NCBI GenBank assembly: GCA_036873135.1
Contig: JAPTYO010000012.1
Coordinates: forward strand, 9,990,090-10,054,089
Source of the DNA: Clarkia xantiana subsp. parviflora
Taxonomy: Eukaryota; Streptophyta; Magnoliopsida; Myrtales; Onagraceae
Direction of reading: 5' to 3'
DNA: 64,000 nucleotides
The position numbers and the translations under genes were made by a program. Positions 21,454 to 32,662 of this stretch are shown one piece after another. A model generated the notes under the pieces. The model worked only from the letters and a program-made list of their open reading frames with translations, had not been told where the DNA came from and did no database searches. Numbering within the stretch: position 1 is the first letter of the stretch; each line of letters begins with the position of its first letter.

Positions 21454-24400
21454 ATGACGAACAACAGGGTGTCTAGGCACCACCGCCCACCAGGGGGCAA
21501 TGGGCGAAGGAGAGAGCCTATACCCCCAGGAAGGCAGCCTAACCCGGGAAAGCAGCCAATGCAACCAGAACCACAAGAAATCCCACAGCCTCCTCAACAG
21601 AACAACCAGGAGGGAGGACCCTCACGCCCAGCTGGGGCTGAGTCCTCCACAGCCTCAACCCCCCTGGCAAGAAGGCCACTGAGAGAAAGGGAACAACAGG
21701 GAGTGCCATCCCAGCACACGGCACCCCCTGAGGGATATTACTATGAGGCGCAACCCCAGAGGCACCCGTATGGGATGCCGGCCCAAAGAAATGACAACCG
21801 CGCCTACACAACGTACACAAGGCCGGTATACACCCAGGGGACAAATACAGAAGCTCATGAAGAGGAACAGATCCCAACAGAGGAGCACCACTCGCACCCC
21901 TGAGCAGGGCAGCGAGAGGAGCAAAGAAGAAATTACCAGGAGCCACCCCAAGAGGGAAGGCAACAATTCGTGCCTCCTAGGCAACAGCAGAACGCCAGGG
22001 CTTACACCCCACTGGGGGAGGACAGACAAGCAAGACCTCCAAGGAGGCAAGAATTCTATGAAGCACCCCAGCAGGGACACCAAGGATACACCTACAGTCC
22101 GTATCAATACGGACAAGGAATCCCGGCAAGCCCCATCTATAACTACGGAGGCCATCAGAGAAATTACACTCCGACGCCGATATTGATCACTCCAGAAGAA
22201 ATAGAGGCCATGATAACCCGGAAAATGAATGAGTCAAAGAAACCCAGCTTGCATTGTCTAAGTGACAAAACGAACCACCCTTTCACAAGGGAGTTGGAGA
22301 TGAACATGGTGTCAGACTCCCTGCACACAGTGCAAATTGCAAAGTACAATGGCAAGGGAGACCCCCTAGAGCATATTCAACAGCATGAGGCCTCTCTATT
22401 TGGGAGGACCACTGATGATAGATACAAGGCACTCCTGTTCCCAAACACCCTATCAGGGGTGGCCTCACACTGGTTCTTCAGCCTACCCTCTGAAAGCATC
22501 CACTCATGGGAGCAGCTAAAGGCGAAGTTTCTGCAGAGATATCTAGGGGAGAGGAAACTCCTCAAAGGAACAGGCTCCATCGATGATGTGAAACAAGAAT
22601 ATGATGAATCTCTGGCCAGTTACTACACTAGGTTCAATCAAAATATCGCAGACATCCAGGGCGACATCAATGAGGGCGAGATAATACGAGCCTTCATCAG
22701 AAACCTAGGCCGCTTTGGGTCCACATTGGCATAAAAGTTGGCCAAGAAGCCAGCAAGTACCTTAGAGGAGCTTGCAGGAAGAGTAAAAACTCATATAGAC
22801 CTGGAGAGGCACAGGGCAAGTAAGAAAGCCAAGATTCAAGCAGCCAAGGAAGACAATGCAAAGCCGAACAAAGGAAAGCCACCCCAGGCACCTCAGCATG
22901 CAAGGCAGCAGGAATGGCGTCCGCCCCAGCAAAGAAACCAAATGGGCGAACCACTAAAGGCTAGAGAAATAAATGTCATCAAGTTCGTTCCACTGAACGC
23001 CACTCCAGCTACTGTCCTCAAAGAGATGCGGAATCAGAAACTCTGGTCACCCCCTGCAAGATGGAGAGCCCCAATGGTAGGGAATCACAAGGACAGATGG
23101 TGTGACAACCATGAAGCTTACGGGCATGACACGAACGAATGCTTCAGCCTAAAGCTAAGCATCAACAATGCCATCCAAAGGGGAGAACTAAAGCAGTTCG
23201 TGGATCATGGGGGCAATAACATGCAGCTAGGGCCATCACACAGAGACAAGGGCAAAAGCAAAGTAGACTACAACCCTCCACCCAACAAGAGAGGGACCAT
23301 AAACATGATACACGGGGGAGTAGCGTCAGGTGGCCCAACTGCTAATGCAAGGGAGGTTTACGCATCAAAACTGAGTTCAGTGCCAAGGTGGAGGAAAAGG
23401 CCACGAGAAGGTGAAGAAATGAAGATCGAATTCTCAGAGAAGGACAAGAGCCACATCGTCTTCCCACATGACGATGCTCTAGTCATCACGATAGACATTG
23501 ACAATTTTGATGTAAAGAGAATACTAGTAGATGGGGGCAGCTCAGCAGACCTCCTGAGCCTAAGGGTCCTAGAAGAAATAGGAAAGACAAAGGCAGACAT
23601 CAAACCAGTCAACTTCCCTCTAGTTGGCTTCTCAGGGGCAACAAGCTACCCCCTAGGAATGATAACCCTGCCGGTGACCATGGGCCAAGGATGGACACAG
23701 CTGAAGGTGAATGTTAACTTCTTGGTGGTTGAAAGTCTGGGAGCCTACAATGGGATCCTAGGAAGGACAACCATAAACCCATACGAAATAGTGCCATCCA
23801 CCGTACACCAGAAGTTGAAGTACATCACTGAGAATGGAGTCGGAGAAGTCCTAGGTGATCAACGCACTGCAAGGCAGTGCTACGTCAACTCCATGAGACG
23901 TGGATCACACGGGACAGACACAGTAGCAGTGGTCATGGTAGGAGCCAATCAAGATAGAAAGAAGAGGAGAAGAAGACAAAGGCAAGGAAAGATGAAGAAT
24001 GGAGTGGTACTACGTTTGAGCAGGCAGTTTTTTCAAACAGTGCCTAAGAGGAGACACATGAGCAAGGCTGTGAAGGTGACAGCCATACCTTGGCAACCAG
24101 AAACCATAGAAGGGAAAAGAACAAGGGACTCCATCATAAGAGGCTTTCGGTACATTGATGATATCAAGCAAATGCCGCGGGAGCCAATATCAAGCTATTT
24201 CCAGAGATTCTCCAGTTATGGTGCCAATATGGACATCACAAGAGGAGAAGCCGTCAAAGCATTCATTCGGAACATGCACCCAAACTCATTTGAGACCTAT
24301 GGAGGGCTTTATGAGATGGTCATGACGAGCACGATGAGAGAGCTCAAGGAAAAACTAGACACGGCATTTGCAAAGGAGATGGAGCAACTGGATGAAGTCC

Positions 24401-24708
24401 CGGAGAGAGAAAGAGAGACTGACACACTGGGAGGAGGTGTAAACTTCACATTCACACCCCTTACAGTAAGCATAGAAGAAATTTTTCACAAGCACCTCAA
24501 GCAGGAGCTACCCACATGCAGGGAGGAGGGCAAGGCCTTCCTAGGAAGAGATGCACAGGGATGGTGTGAGTACCATGGGACCTGGGGGCATCAAACCAAC
24601 AACTGCATGGTGCTGAAGATAGAAGTGGAAGAAATGATTCATAATGGAGGCCTGAAGGAGTACGTGGCAACCAAGATTCGACGCCCCCAAGAGCGTATCT
24701 TGAGGTAG
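21454..24708 (+). pseudogene. Gypsy-1 gag-protease with a second gag-like domain; two nonsense codons
   Basis: One reading frame of 1,084 codons is interrupted only by TGA at 21901-21903 and TAA at 22732-22734. In order: a Pro/Arg/Gln-rich N-terminus; a Retrotrans_gag capsid core (about 22290-22730); a CX2HX4HX4C knuckle (WCDNHEAYGHDTNEC, about 23099-23143); an aspartic protease with VDGGSSADLL (23530-23560; DGG in place of the usual D-S/T-G) and GILGRTTIN. It then has a second gag-like block (about 24140-24690) beginning IDDIKQMPREPISSYFQRFS and ending with another knuckle, WCEYHGTWGHQTNNC. The second block matches the C-terminal half of the first gag in order of motifs. Nothing resembling RT follows. 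The CX2HX4HX4C form is usual for Tat-type gags. Confidence 0.88.
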
Positions 24709-25070
24709 ATTTCAAACTACCAGCTTCGACGCCCACCAGGAGCGTATCTTTGGTCTAACCTGAGCCCTCCGGGAGCCTATCCTGCGAAACGTTAAGTGCC
24801 CTCCGAGAGCCTGTCTCGTGAACAATTTTCGACGCCAACCAGGAGCGTATCTTTGGTCTAACCTGTGCCCTCCGGGAGCCTATCCTGTGAAACGTTAAGT
24901 GCCCTCCGAGAGCCTGTCTCGTGAACAGTTTTCGACGCCAACCAGGAGTATATCTCTGGTCTAACCCGCGCCCTCCGGGAGCATATCCTGTGAAACGTTA
25001 AGTGCCCTCCGAGAGCCTGTCTCGTGATCAGATTCGACGCCCACCAAGAGCGTATCTTTGGTCTAACATT
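24677..25070. repeat. Tandem repeat, about 103-bp unit, in gypsy-1
   Basis: About four units begin TTCGACGCC(C/A)ACCAGGAGCG at roughly 24727, 24828, 24933 and 25033, with a partial unit at 24677 overlapping the end of the gag-like frame. Each unit contains two related sub-motifs, CCCTCCGGGAGCCTATC and CCCTCCGAGAGCCTGTC. The block lies between the sense coding region and the 3' end of the antisense gene. Confidence 0.88.
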
Positions 25071-25591
25071 ACCACGTATACCATTTAAAGGGTATCAGAA
25101 GAGATCATCGCACCATACTAAGAAGGATCCCACGAGAAAGTAATTTCAAAGTAAAGTGATATGAAGAACACATAATGTTTTTTCTTGATGAAATAGCAGG
25201 TATGGCATGAAGGAAAACACGAAAGAAGGATAAGTAAAGGAAACACACCAAGAGAAGAGTCCATAACCAAAGGGATATATACAAAAGCATGAGAAGTATT
25301 AATGTAAAGCCAAGTGAACCACGTAGTCAACAGCACAATACGACAAAGGAAAGCAACATAAAACCCCAATACAATCCCAAAAGATACTCAACCCATTAAA
25401 GGGGAGAAGGAGTATGGTTATATACACAAAGATAGCAAGATGTAAACACATCAATCAGAGCCTTCGGGAGAGTCACCCTCACCCCCTGAGGCTGAACCGC
25501 CGGCAGAGATGGATGAAGAGGAGGAGTCTGAGGTATCGATCTCCACAGGTGTAGCATCCATCTGCGTAGGGGCAGGCTCGTCTGCAACAGC
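25071..25591. other. Gypsy-1 spacer downstream of the antisense gene
   Basis: No coding region is recognised. Small frames on either strand have no domain. It probably includes the 3' untranslated part of the antisense transcript. Confidence 0.5.
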
Positions 25592-27750
25592 AGCCTAACC
25601 CCTAAGGACAGCCATATAGCCAGTAGCGTATGGCCCGAAATCACCAAGATCACCAACTGGAAACTGAGGATCAATGCGGAAAATATGATCAACCAGATAC
25701 TCACCAAACTGGTTCATCTCCTGAGTGAGCCGCGCGCTATAATCAGCAGTGAAGGCAGAGGACGCCTTGTACTCAGACACTGCGACAGTCCTCTCCTCCG
25801 CCCGACACCTAGCCTCCAACTTCCGCAACTCCTCAGAGTGAAGTGAAGATGCAACCTCAGCCTCCCGGCGTAAGCTACCTACGGTAGTCTCAAGTAAGGA
25901 CACTTGGTCCCTGAGCTCCTGCATCTTCAGATCAGATAAGCGCGCCTTCTCAGCCGCAGTGGCGAGCTCCGCCTTCAGAGAGACCTGGCTGTCCTCAAGG
26001 GTCTTCTTCTCGTCAGATAACTCGAGCACGAGTGATGACATGTTCACCATGTCAGACATACCCTGATAATTTAAACAAGGGATAAGTAACCGAAAGACCA
26101 ACAACATAAAAGTATAAAGAAGAAAGCAAGGAACAACTCACAGGTGCATAACGAGAGAGTACACCCTGAACAAAGCGCCGAGTCTCCCCAGGAGACTTGG
26201 GCTGAGCAACACGATCGCCAGGGGGAATGGCACCGCGAAGTACGCGGATATCAACCTCAGGAATCCGCAAAGAGGAGCCGCTATCAAGGTGGAACTCCTT
26301 CAAACCAGCGAAAGGAGTCAACTCAGACCCAACGACATCTTCATCAGTAAGACGTGCGAAATCCTTCCGACTCAAAGTCGGAGGCCCACCTATACAAGCG
26401 AAGCAAGTCAAAGGAAAATATAAACATAGAAGAATCAGTAACAAGGTAGAGATCAAACCTGAGGACCGCGCCCTCGGCTGGGGGGCAGGGGAACCACCAC
26501 CAACAGGTCGCTTCCCTTTGTCAGCCAGGGAAGGCACCTCTTCGACCACCATCTCCTTATCGCGAGATAGGGTCGGGGGACGAGCAACAGGCGAAGCAGG
26601 ATCCGCAGCTTTCTTCCTCTTAGCAGCCGAGGCCCCGGCCTCAGAATCAGATCTCCGCGGCTTGGACTTGGAAGGTCCAGAGTCTCTGCCTACGGAGACA
26701 ACCCTCTCGGTCACCAAGGGGGAGCGCCCTAGCAATGTAAGAAAAACAAGATAAGGAAAACACAGAGTATACCATAAAGAAGCAAACAGGAAGAAGCATA
26801 CCAGAGGCCCCAACCTTCTTCCCAGGCATGGGGGATTTCTTCAGAGTGGAGCTAGAAGGAGCCTTCCTCTTGCTCAGGTCAACAGGTGCTCCCTGCACGT
26901 TATAGGTTTTTCCATGAAACCAACCTACAAAGGAAGAGCAGAAGGTAAATAAAGATGAGAAGACTAAGTAACATACCGAACCCCCGGAGTCAGGAGTCAA
27001 ACTGATCCCGGCCTCGTAAAGATCCATCTCAGTCACTAAGGACACGGGACAGTATGATCGAGTCCTGTTGCTCTCATGAATGATCTTCATAGTCTCTAAA
27101 TCAACGGAGGAGAACTCCCCGAAAGCAGGCCAACCATCCGACCGATCTTCATTCAAGACCGACCAAGTGACGTATCGATCCGTAATGAAGAAGTAGTGCT
27201 TGGCCCAGTGACTGGCCGAGTTGTCACTCCGGGCCACGAAGCGAAGAGAGGTATCCCACTCGACCCCACTCAACCCGAAATCAGAAAATCGGGGATCCTT
27301 GAAGGTCGGATGGCGAGTTACGAAACTCGCAAACCCCACCTTCGTCTGATATTGGAACCGGTAGAAACATCGGAACAGAACAAGGGAGTACTTCTAGGAA
27401 TACCAATGGCACAACACCCGGAAGCCCACCCAGACACGGAGGGCACTGGGGGCAAGGTTCACAGGAGAAATCCTGAAGAACCTGCTCAACTCTATGAGGT
27501 CATCGCAGTAAGGCAACCTCAACCCAAATCGAATCTGGGAGGGGTAAACGACGACCTTCCCCCTAGGAGGCTCCGTCACCGTCTCGCGGGTATTCCCCAA
27601 GGAAGGGAGGAAAGGATATAGAGGCTCATCTAAGGGACAGATATCTCCTAAGGTAACGTGCTCATTGAAATCAGACCTAGTTAGGTAGTTCTCCGACAGA
27701 GCAGCGAGACCTAAGGCAAAGGTAGCAGGAAATCCCAAAGTTCGAATCAA
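25592..27750 (-). pseudogene. Gypsy-1 antisense accessory gene (putative gypsy-type transposon protein), multi-exon, disrupted
   Basis: On the minus strand, 27750-27394 encodes the start of a domain I recognise as the plant 'putative gypsy type transposon' / transposase-28-like family (motifs SQIRFGLRLPYCDDLIELSR and LAPSALRVWVGFRVLCHWYS). After an in-frame TAG it continues through LVLFRCFY and the block 27339-27000 (WAKHYFFITDRYVTW). Later exons (26813-26460) encode a basic Ser/Pro/Lys-rich linker with KRKKAADP. The last part (26107-25595) is a coiled coil (LELSDEKKTLEDSQVSLKAE onward) followed by a helical C-terminus. Intervening AT-rich segments look like introns, but exon limits are not certain. 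Homologous in layout to the gene at 54508-57125. Orientation is opposite to gag, as reported for extra ORFs in Tat-lineage elements. The single stop suggests this copy is inactive. Confidence 0.75.
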
Positions 27751-28702
27751 GTTTCGACTAACACCCCAGCTTAGATCGCAACACTAAGCTAATGATAGGA
27801 AAGGAAGTAATGCGACAAAAAGAAAAGAAAAGGAACTCACTCATCCTTCGGAGGATGTAACGCCTCTGTAGAGTCTGTGTGCGGGGACACCACCAAGAAT
27901 ACAGTACCTGCCACGACATGACGAATATCAAGACAAGGAAATTTCCGAGAAACCGGGAGTACTCCGACACTCAACCAACGACAACAACCAAAGATTCGAA
28001 GACACTCAACAAAGATAACAAACATGAGCCAAGAACACCACGACAACCAAATCGAATAATTTTATCCGAACCTAAAGTCGGTTTTCGGACAAAATTACCG
28101 TTACGCCCTCCAACGGAAATCAACACACAAACGGCGATACAATATCAAATTCAAAACCGGGATAGTTTAATCGGACAAGAAACTATCTCCGGACGACCGG
28201 CAAAATTTTTTCCAAATCCACAACTATCTACGGCTATCCACGGCAATCCCACATTCAATCAAATTCCGGCAATCAAGCATCGGCAATCAAGTATCGACAA
28301 TTCAAAAAATCGACATTTTACGCGGTAACGGAAAGGAAAAGAGTGGACCTTCGGAAAACCCGACCCGATGTGATAAACGGGTCCGGAAGTCGAATTTTGG
28401 AGTCGACCGGAATCAGCCCCCCGCCGGAGCCTCGATTTTCCCGCCGCCGGAGTCGAGCTACGCCTATCCCCGCCTGTTCCGCCGCCGTAGCCGCCCGTCG
28501 GAGCCACAGAAGACCTCGCCGTCGCGAATGGCGATCCCCGTCACCTCAGCCGTGCTCCGCACCGTCGTGGGTCGTCGTCCGCCTGAGGTCGTGTCGCCGT
28601 CCGCCGGGGGTCGCGTCGCCGTTCTCCTGGGACCGTGTCGTCGTCTCCAGCAGGACCTCCTCTCGCCGGAGCTGCTGGCCGGAATTTCGTGTCTTCCGCC
28701 GG
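27751..28702. other. Gypsy-1 region upstream of the antisense gene
   Basis: It includes the presumed promoter and 5' leader of the antisense gene on the minus strand. From 28340 to 28702 the sequence is strikingly GC-rich (CCGCCGGAGTCG-type), unlike the rest. Open frames there on both strands look like composition effects. The last five bases, GCCGG, are the duplication of the nested element. Confidence 0.5.
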
Positions 28703-30203
28703 TGTCGGACGTCGGAAATGACCCGACCCGGCTCGGTTTTACGGTTTCATTTGAAAATAACTCATTTCGTATAAAAATCCGGGCAAATGAGATTCCCCGG
28801 GGAGATGATAAAAATAGAGTCGCCACCGACTAATTAAGGCTAGTCGGAATCCTAAAATCTCCTAGGTTGTATTATAGCAACCTAGGGTTTAAAAAATGGT
28901 CTGCGTCCAGAGTAATGGGTCCGGGGGTTCGGTTACGTTTTTAAAGCTCGGAAGCTAGAAAAATCGCCCTTTCGGTACTTAGTTTGTCAATTTGCCATTT
29001 TTATTTTATTATCATGATTATATCCATACAAAAGATAAAAATAAGCATTTAGCCATATTTAAGAAGAAAAAAGAAACTATAAAGTGATGCAATAAGTTAA
29101 ACAAAATATGTACATGTTAAATAAATATATATATATAATATGACATAATGCGTGTTGTACAGTTGATAACGATAAAAGAGCATATATAATAATAATAATG
29201 ATAATAATATTAACGGAAAGCGTATATAATGCATATATATATAATAAGTAAAATGAAAACATATATATATATATAATGGTAATAATAAACAAAATGGAAG
29301 CGTATATATAATAATAAGCAAAATCAAAGCATATATAATAATAAATAAAAAAACGTACATATAATGTGTATATATATAATAATAAACTCTTTTGGAACAT
29401 TTTTTAGGTTAACCTCCATTAATATATAACATTATACAAAATGGAAATATTAACATATTGTGAAATACTTAAATATGAAATATACTTTAATCAAATATAT
29501 AGAGTACATGTAATATTATAAGGAGAGATTACCTAAGGTACCATGAAATGAAATACCATATTTGGAATCGAAACCGGGACAACAAAAGACCGCAAACCAA
29601 CACTCACATATAAGAACTCACTCAGATGTCTCTCATAAACACTCTTATTTCACTTTGCTTGTCCGAACTCAGTTCCTTATACTAGAAACCTCCTCAGCTC
29701 TCTCCCTTGATCTCCTTTAATGCAGTAGAAGTCTTTCCTATTTATAGGCAATTTTGGCTTGAATACATTGACAACTTTGAAGCAAGTGGAGCAATAATTG
29801 ACGTTAAAGATATTTGAAGCATGGGAGGTTGTATATAGTGTGGATGGATGATGATATATCAACTTATCTTCTGCAAGTTCTCATCCACATGTCTCTTTCA
29901 CATCAAATATATTTACTATTATTCTTTTGTCTTTTAGTTAATTCTCCACCTCCTCTTTAAAAAGCCATAACTTCCGATCACGATTTGCGATTGATTCACG
30001 GTCAGTCCCGTTGCATTCGTGATTTTCCGAGCTTCAATTCAAGACCCATATTTATGGGGTTCAGACAAAAAAACTGATTCGCGCGCTCCACGTCCCGGGA
30101 CTTTTCCTGTAATACATACATACTTAAATTAGATATATATACATAATATATTTATATATATATAATATAATATAATAACCCGAGCAAAAATCGGGTGTTC
30201 ACA
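28703..30203 (-). repeat. TR-GAG 3' LTR
   Basis: 1,501 bp, rich in TA microsatellites (29120-29390 and 30150-30180). Small frames here recur in the partner LTR and are not genes. On the element's strand it starts TGTGAACACCCG and ends CGACGTCCGACA. Confidence 0.95.
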
Positions 30204-31629
30204 GTTGCCCCTCTTTGGACAGGTGTTCTTTGAAACGCATGTTCAAAGATAAAGAACATTCATTTGAGCTCGGGGTGCATCCCTTTTTGCCTGACTGGGT
30301 GTTCTCTGAAACACATGTTCAGAGATAAAAATACTGATTTGATCTCTAAGGGTGCATCCTGCCTCCTCTTGTCAGAGTCTTCACGTGAGCCGTCTTTGGC
30401 TAACTTACTGCGCCGAGAAAGATCTCGTCTGGTTTGAATCAGTTGTCAACCATACCTGTAACATGTTAAATATCTGGAGAGAAAAATCATTTTTTTTCTT
30501 TTTTTTTGCAAAATATTGACATTCGGATCCTATTATGGAAATGGGGTTGCATTTTCATGCCCCAACTAATAAGAATACACATACCGGGTTAGCACACATT
30601 GTGTCAGAATTTTTCAAGTATTTCTCGTGTTTGTGTGTGCACCTAACATTTCAATTTGGATATCTTGAGATCTCATATCAATATTATACACGTGTAATGA
30701 ACACAAACAAGATTTCTTATACCTCAGTTATGCTCCGGTCTATTCGAGTCGAACTTTTTGCTATCATCACATTATCAAATATTTGTAAGATCAGTCATTG
30801 GCAGGAGGCGAGTTACGGGAATGTGGTTTCTTTCTTTCTTTTTTTTTTTTTTTCTTTTTTTCGAGACTCAGACACTTACTTGGATGGATGAAAAGTATTG
30901 GGAATTATGGAATGAATAGTATGGGGGAAAGTAAGTGTCCTAGCCTTTACTTCCCAAGGAGATCCACTTTTTTTTTTCGGGTTTTTCCTTGGGGTGCCCC
31001 AATTCCCACGCCTTTATAATGTGTAACTGATCTTTACCGATTGGTTCAAGTATGATAGCATCAAGTCCAAATCAAATCAACTTCTCACATAATTAAAGAT
31101 AAGACTTTCTCAGACTCTTGTTCATTACATGCACATAAGATAAATATAAAAATCTCATTGATTTGCTTCATTAGTGTTAGGACGTGTTTTGATATTTGAG
31201 AAATTCCTGAAAATCCAACACAACATGCACTAACCTCTGATGCGTATAAATATTAGTCGTGGCTACCGCTTTTCCATATTTTGATCTTCGCCTGCAAAAC
31301 ATTCACCAAGTAATATACATTTTTAAAAAATCTTTTTCTCATTTTTTTCCTTTTTTTTTTTGGAAGCAAAAAGCTTCCGAATTTTTTTTTTATTTTCTCT
31401 CCGGGAATTTAACCATCACATAAGGTTTTCAATGTCATTCGAATAAATTTCTCGACGGCAAGCAGTTAGACAAAGATAACGTGAGAGGACTCCTTCAAAA
31501 GAGACAACTGCTATTATTCAAAATATCAGTGAAGACAAGAGTTAAACATGGTAGAAAATGATAGGATAAGGTGCGCAATGCGACTTGAAGTTAGAGAAAG
31601 GCTGCCGAGATTTCGGCATCCTAACGGGG
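30204..31629 (-). other. TR-GAG region between 3' LTR and minisatellites
   Basis: Contains the polypurine tract just inside the LTR, two copies of a GTGTTCT(C/T)TGAAAC(G/A)CATGTTCA block (about 30222-30250 and 30298-30325), long T tracts, and no recognised gene. Confidence 0.5.
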
Positions 31630-31777
31630 TGCGTAAACATACGCGAGTTAATAAGGCGTGAACACACGCAAGTTAATAAGGCGTGAACACACGCGAGTTA
31701 ATAAGGCGTGAACACACGCGAGTTAATAAGGCGTGAACACACGCAAGTTAATAAAGCGTAAAAATACGCGAGTTAAC
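31630..31777. repeat. 25-bp minisatellite with hairpin units
   Basis: About six tandem units of GGCGTGAACACACGCGAGTTAATAA-type sequence (25 bp). Each contains the inverted repeat GCGTG-AACA-CACGC. The last units are diverged (GCGTAAAAATACGC), but the pairing arms have changed together. Confidence 0.92.
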
Positions 31778-31832
31778 AAAGGTTGCCGAGATGTCGGCTT
31801 CCTGATGGGTGCGCAATCATATGCGACTTTTG

Positions 31833-32190
31833 CGGAATTATATCCGACTTGCACGGAATCATATCCGATTTGTGCGGAATTAATCCGACTTGCACGGAAT
31901 CTAATCCGATTTGTGCGGAATTATATCCGACTTGCACGGAATTATATCCGATTTGTGCGGAATTATATCCGACTTGCACGGAATCAAATCCGATTTGTGC
32001 GGAATTATATCCGACTTGCACGGAATCAAATCCGATTTGTGCGGAATTATATCCGACTTGCACGGAATCAAATCCGATTTGTGCGGAATTATATCCGACT
32101 TGCACGGAATCAAATCCGATTTGTGCGGAATTATATCCGACTTGCACGGAATTATATCCGATTTGTGCGGAATTATATCCGACTTGCACA
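31833..32190. repeat. 42-bp minisatellite made of two 21-bp halves
   Basis: About eight copies alternate CGGAATTATATCCGACTTGCA with CGGAATCAAATCCGATTTGTG-type halves. Each half begins CGGA and reaches TCCG 14 bp later, so it is itself an inverted repeat. Because 42 is a multiple of three and the unit lacks stops, several frames on both strands stay open for 96-160 codons. In the element's sense orientation the frame at 32189-31773 reads a 14-residue repeat (SVQVGYNSAQIGFD). Confidence 0.93.
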
Positions 32191-32662
32191 AAATCATCTG
32201 ATTTGGGTAGGGTGTTGAGATGTCAACATCCTAACAGGTATATGCATGCAATATCATCATGAGTAAATATATGATTCAAATGAGGTGTTCAAAAGAAACT
32301 CCCTTTTCAAATTTGCCCGTTGTCATGAAAGTGCGGTCCGCAGGCCTTGGCATCCAAGTGGAAAAGCGTCGCTATATTCTGATCGGTTCTTTGTAACCAT
32401 TAACCATCTTGACATGTCAAGTTTCACCTCGTTGCATCTTCTGAGAATTAATCCGACCGATTTTACCTGTCGCAATATGGAAGAGATGAGAAAATATCGA
32501 AGGCATAAATCACACGATTTGAGCATTTAACACTGACACATTATAATTCAAACTTATTATTCATTAATTCAAAAGATAAGGAAAACATCCCTTCTACCAG
32601 ATACGGTGAATAACAAAATAATGCAGATAAAGATCCATGTCTGATCCCTTAAATCATCTTGA

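Noticed and set aside
21539..22155. Minus-strand frames of 135 and 166 codons opposite the gypsy-1 gag
   Set aside because: Shadow frames of the Pro/Arg/Gln-rich gag on the other strand; hydrophobic Leu/Pro translations without a domain.
28343..28833. GC-rich open frames on both strands at 28343-28833 as host gene exons
   Set aside because: Frames are open on both strands because of GC-rich composition, extend into the nested LTR, and show no domain or splice context.
29077..29400. Tyr/Ile-rich frames at 29077-29400 and 35439-35762
   Set aside because: Translations of TA microsatellites within the two LTRs of the gag-only element.
31833..32190. Regular direct repeats resembling a CRISPR array
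   Set aside because: Units are contiguous without unique spacers, no cas genes are present, and the sequence lies in a plant retrotransposon. It is a minisatellite.
31733..32262. Long open frames of 96-161 codons on both strands as genes
   Set aside because: They arise because the 42-bp unit lacks stops in several frames. Start codons lie outside or at arbitrary repeats.
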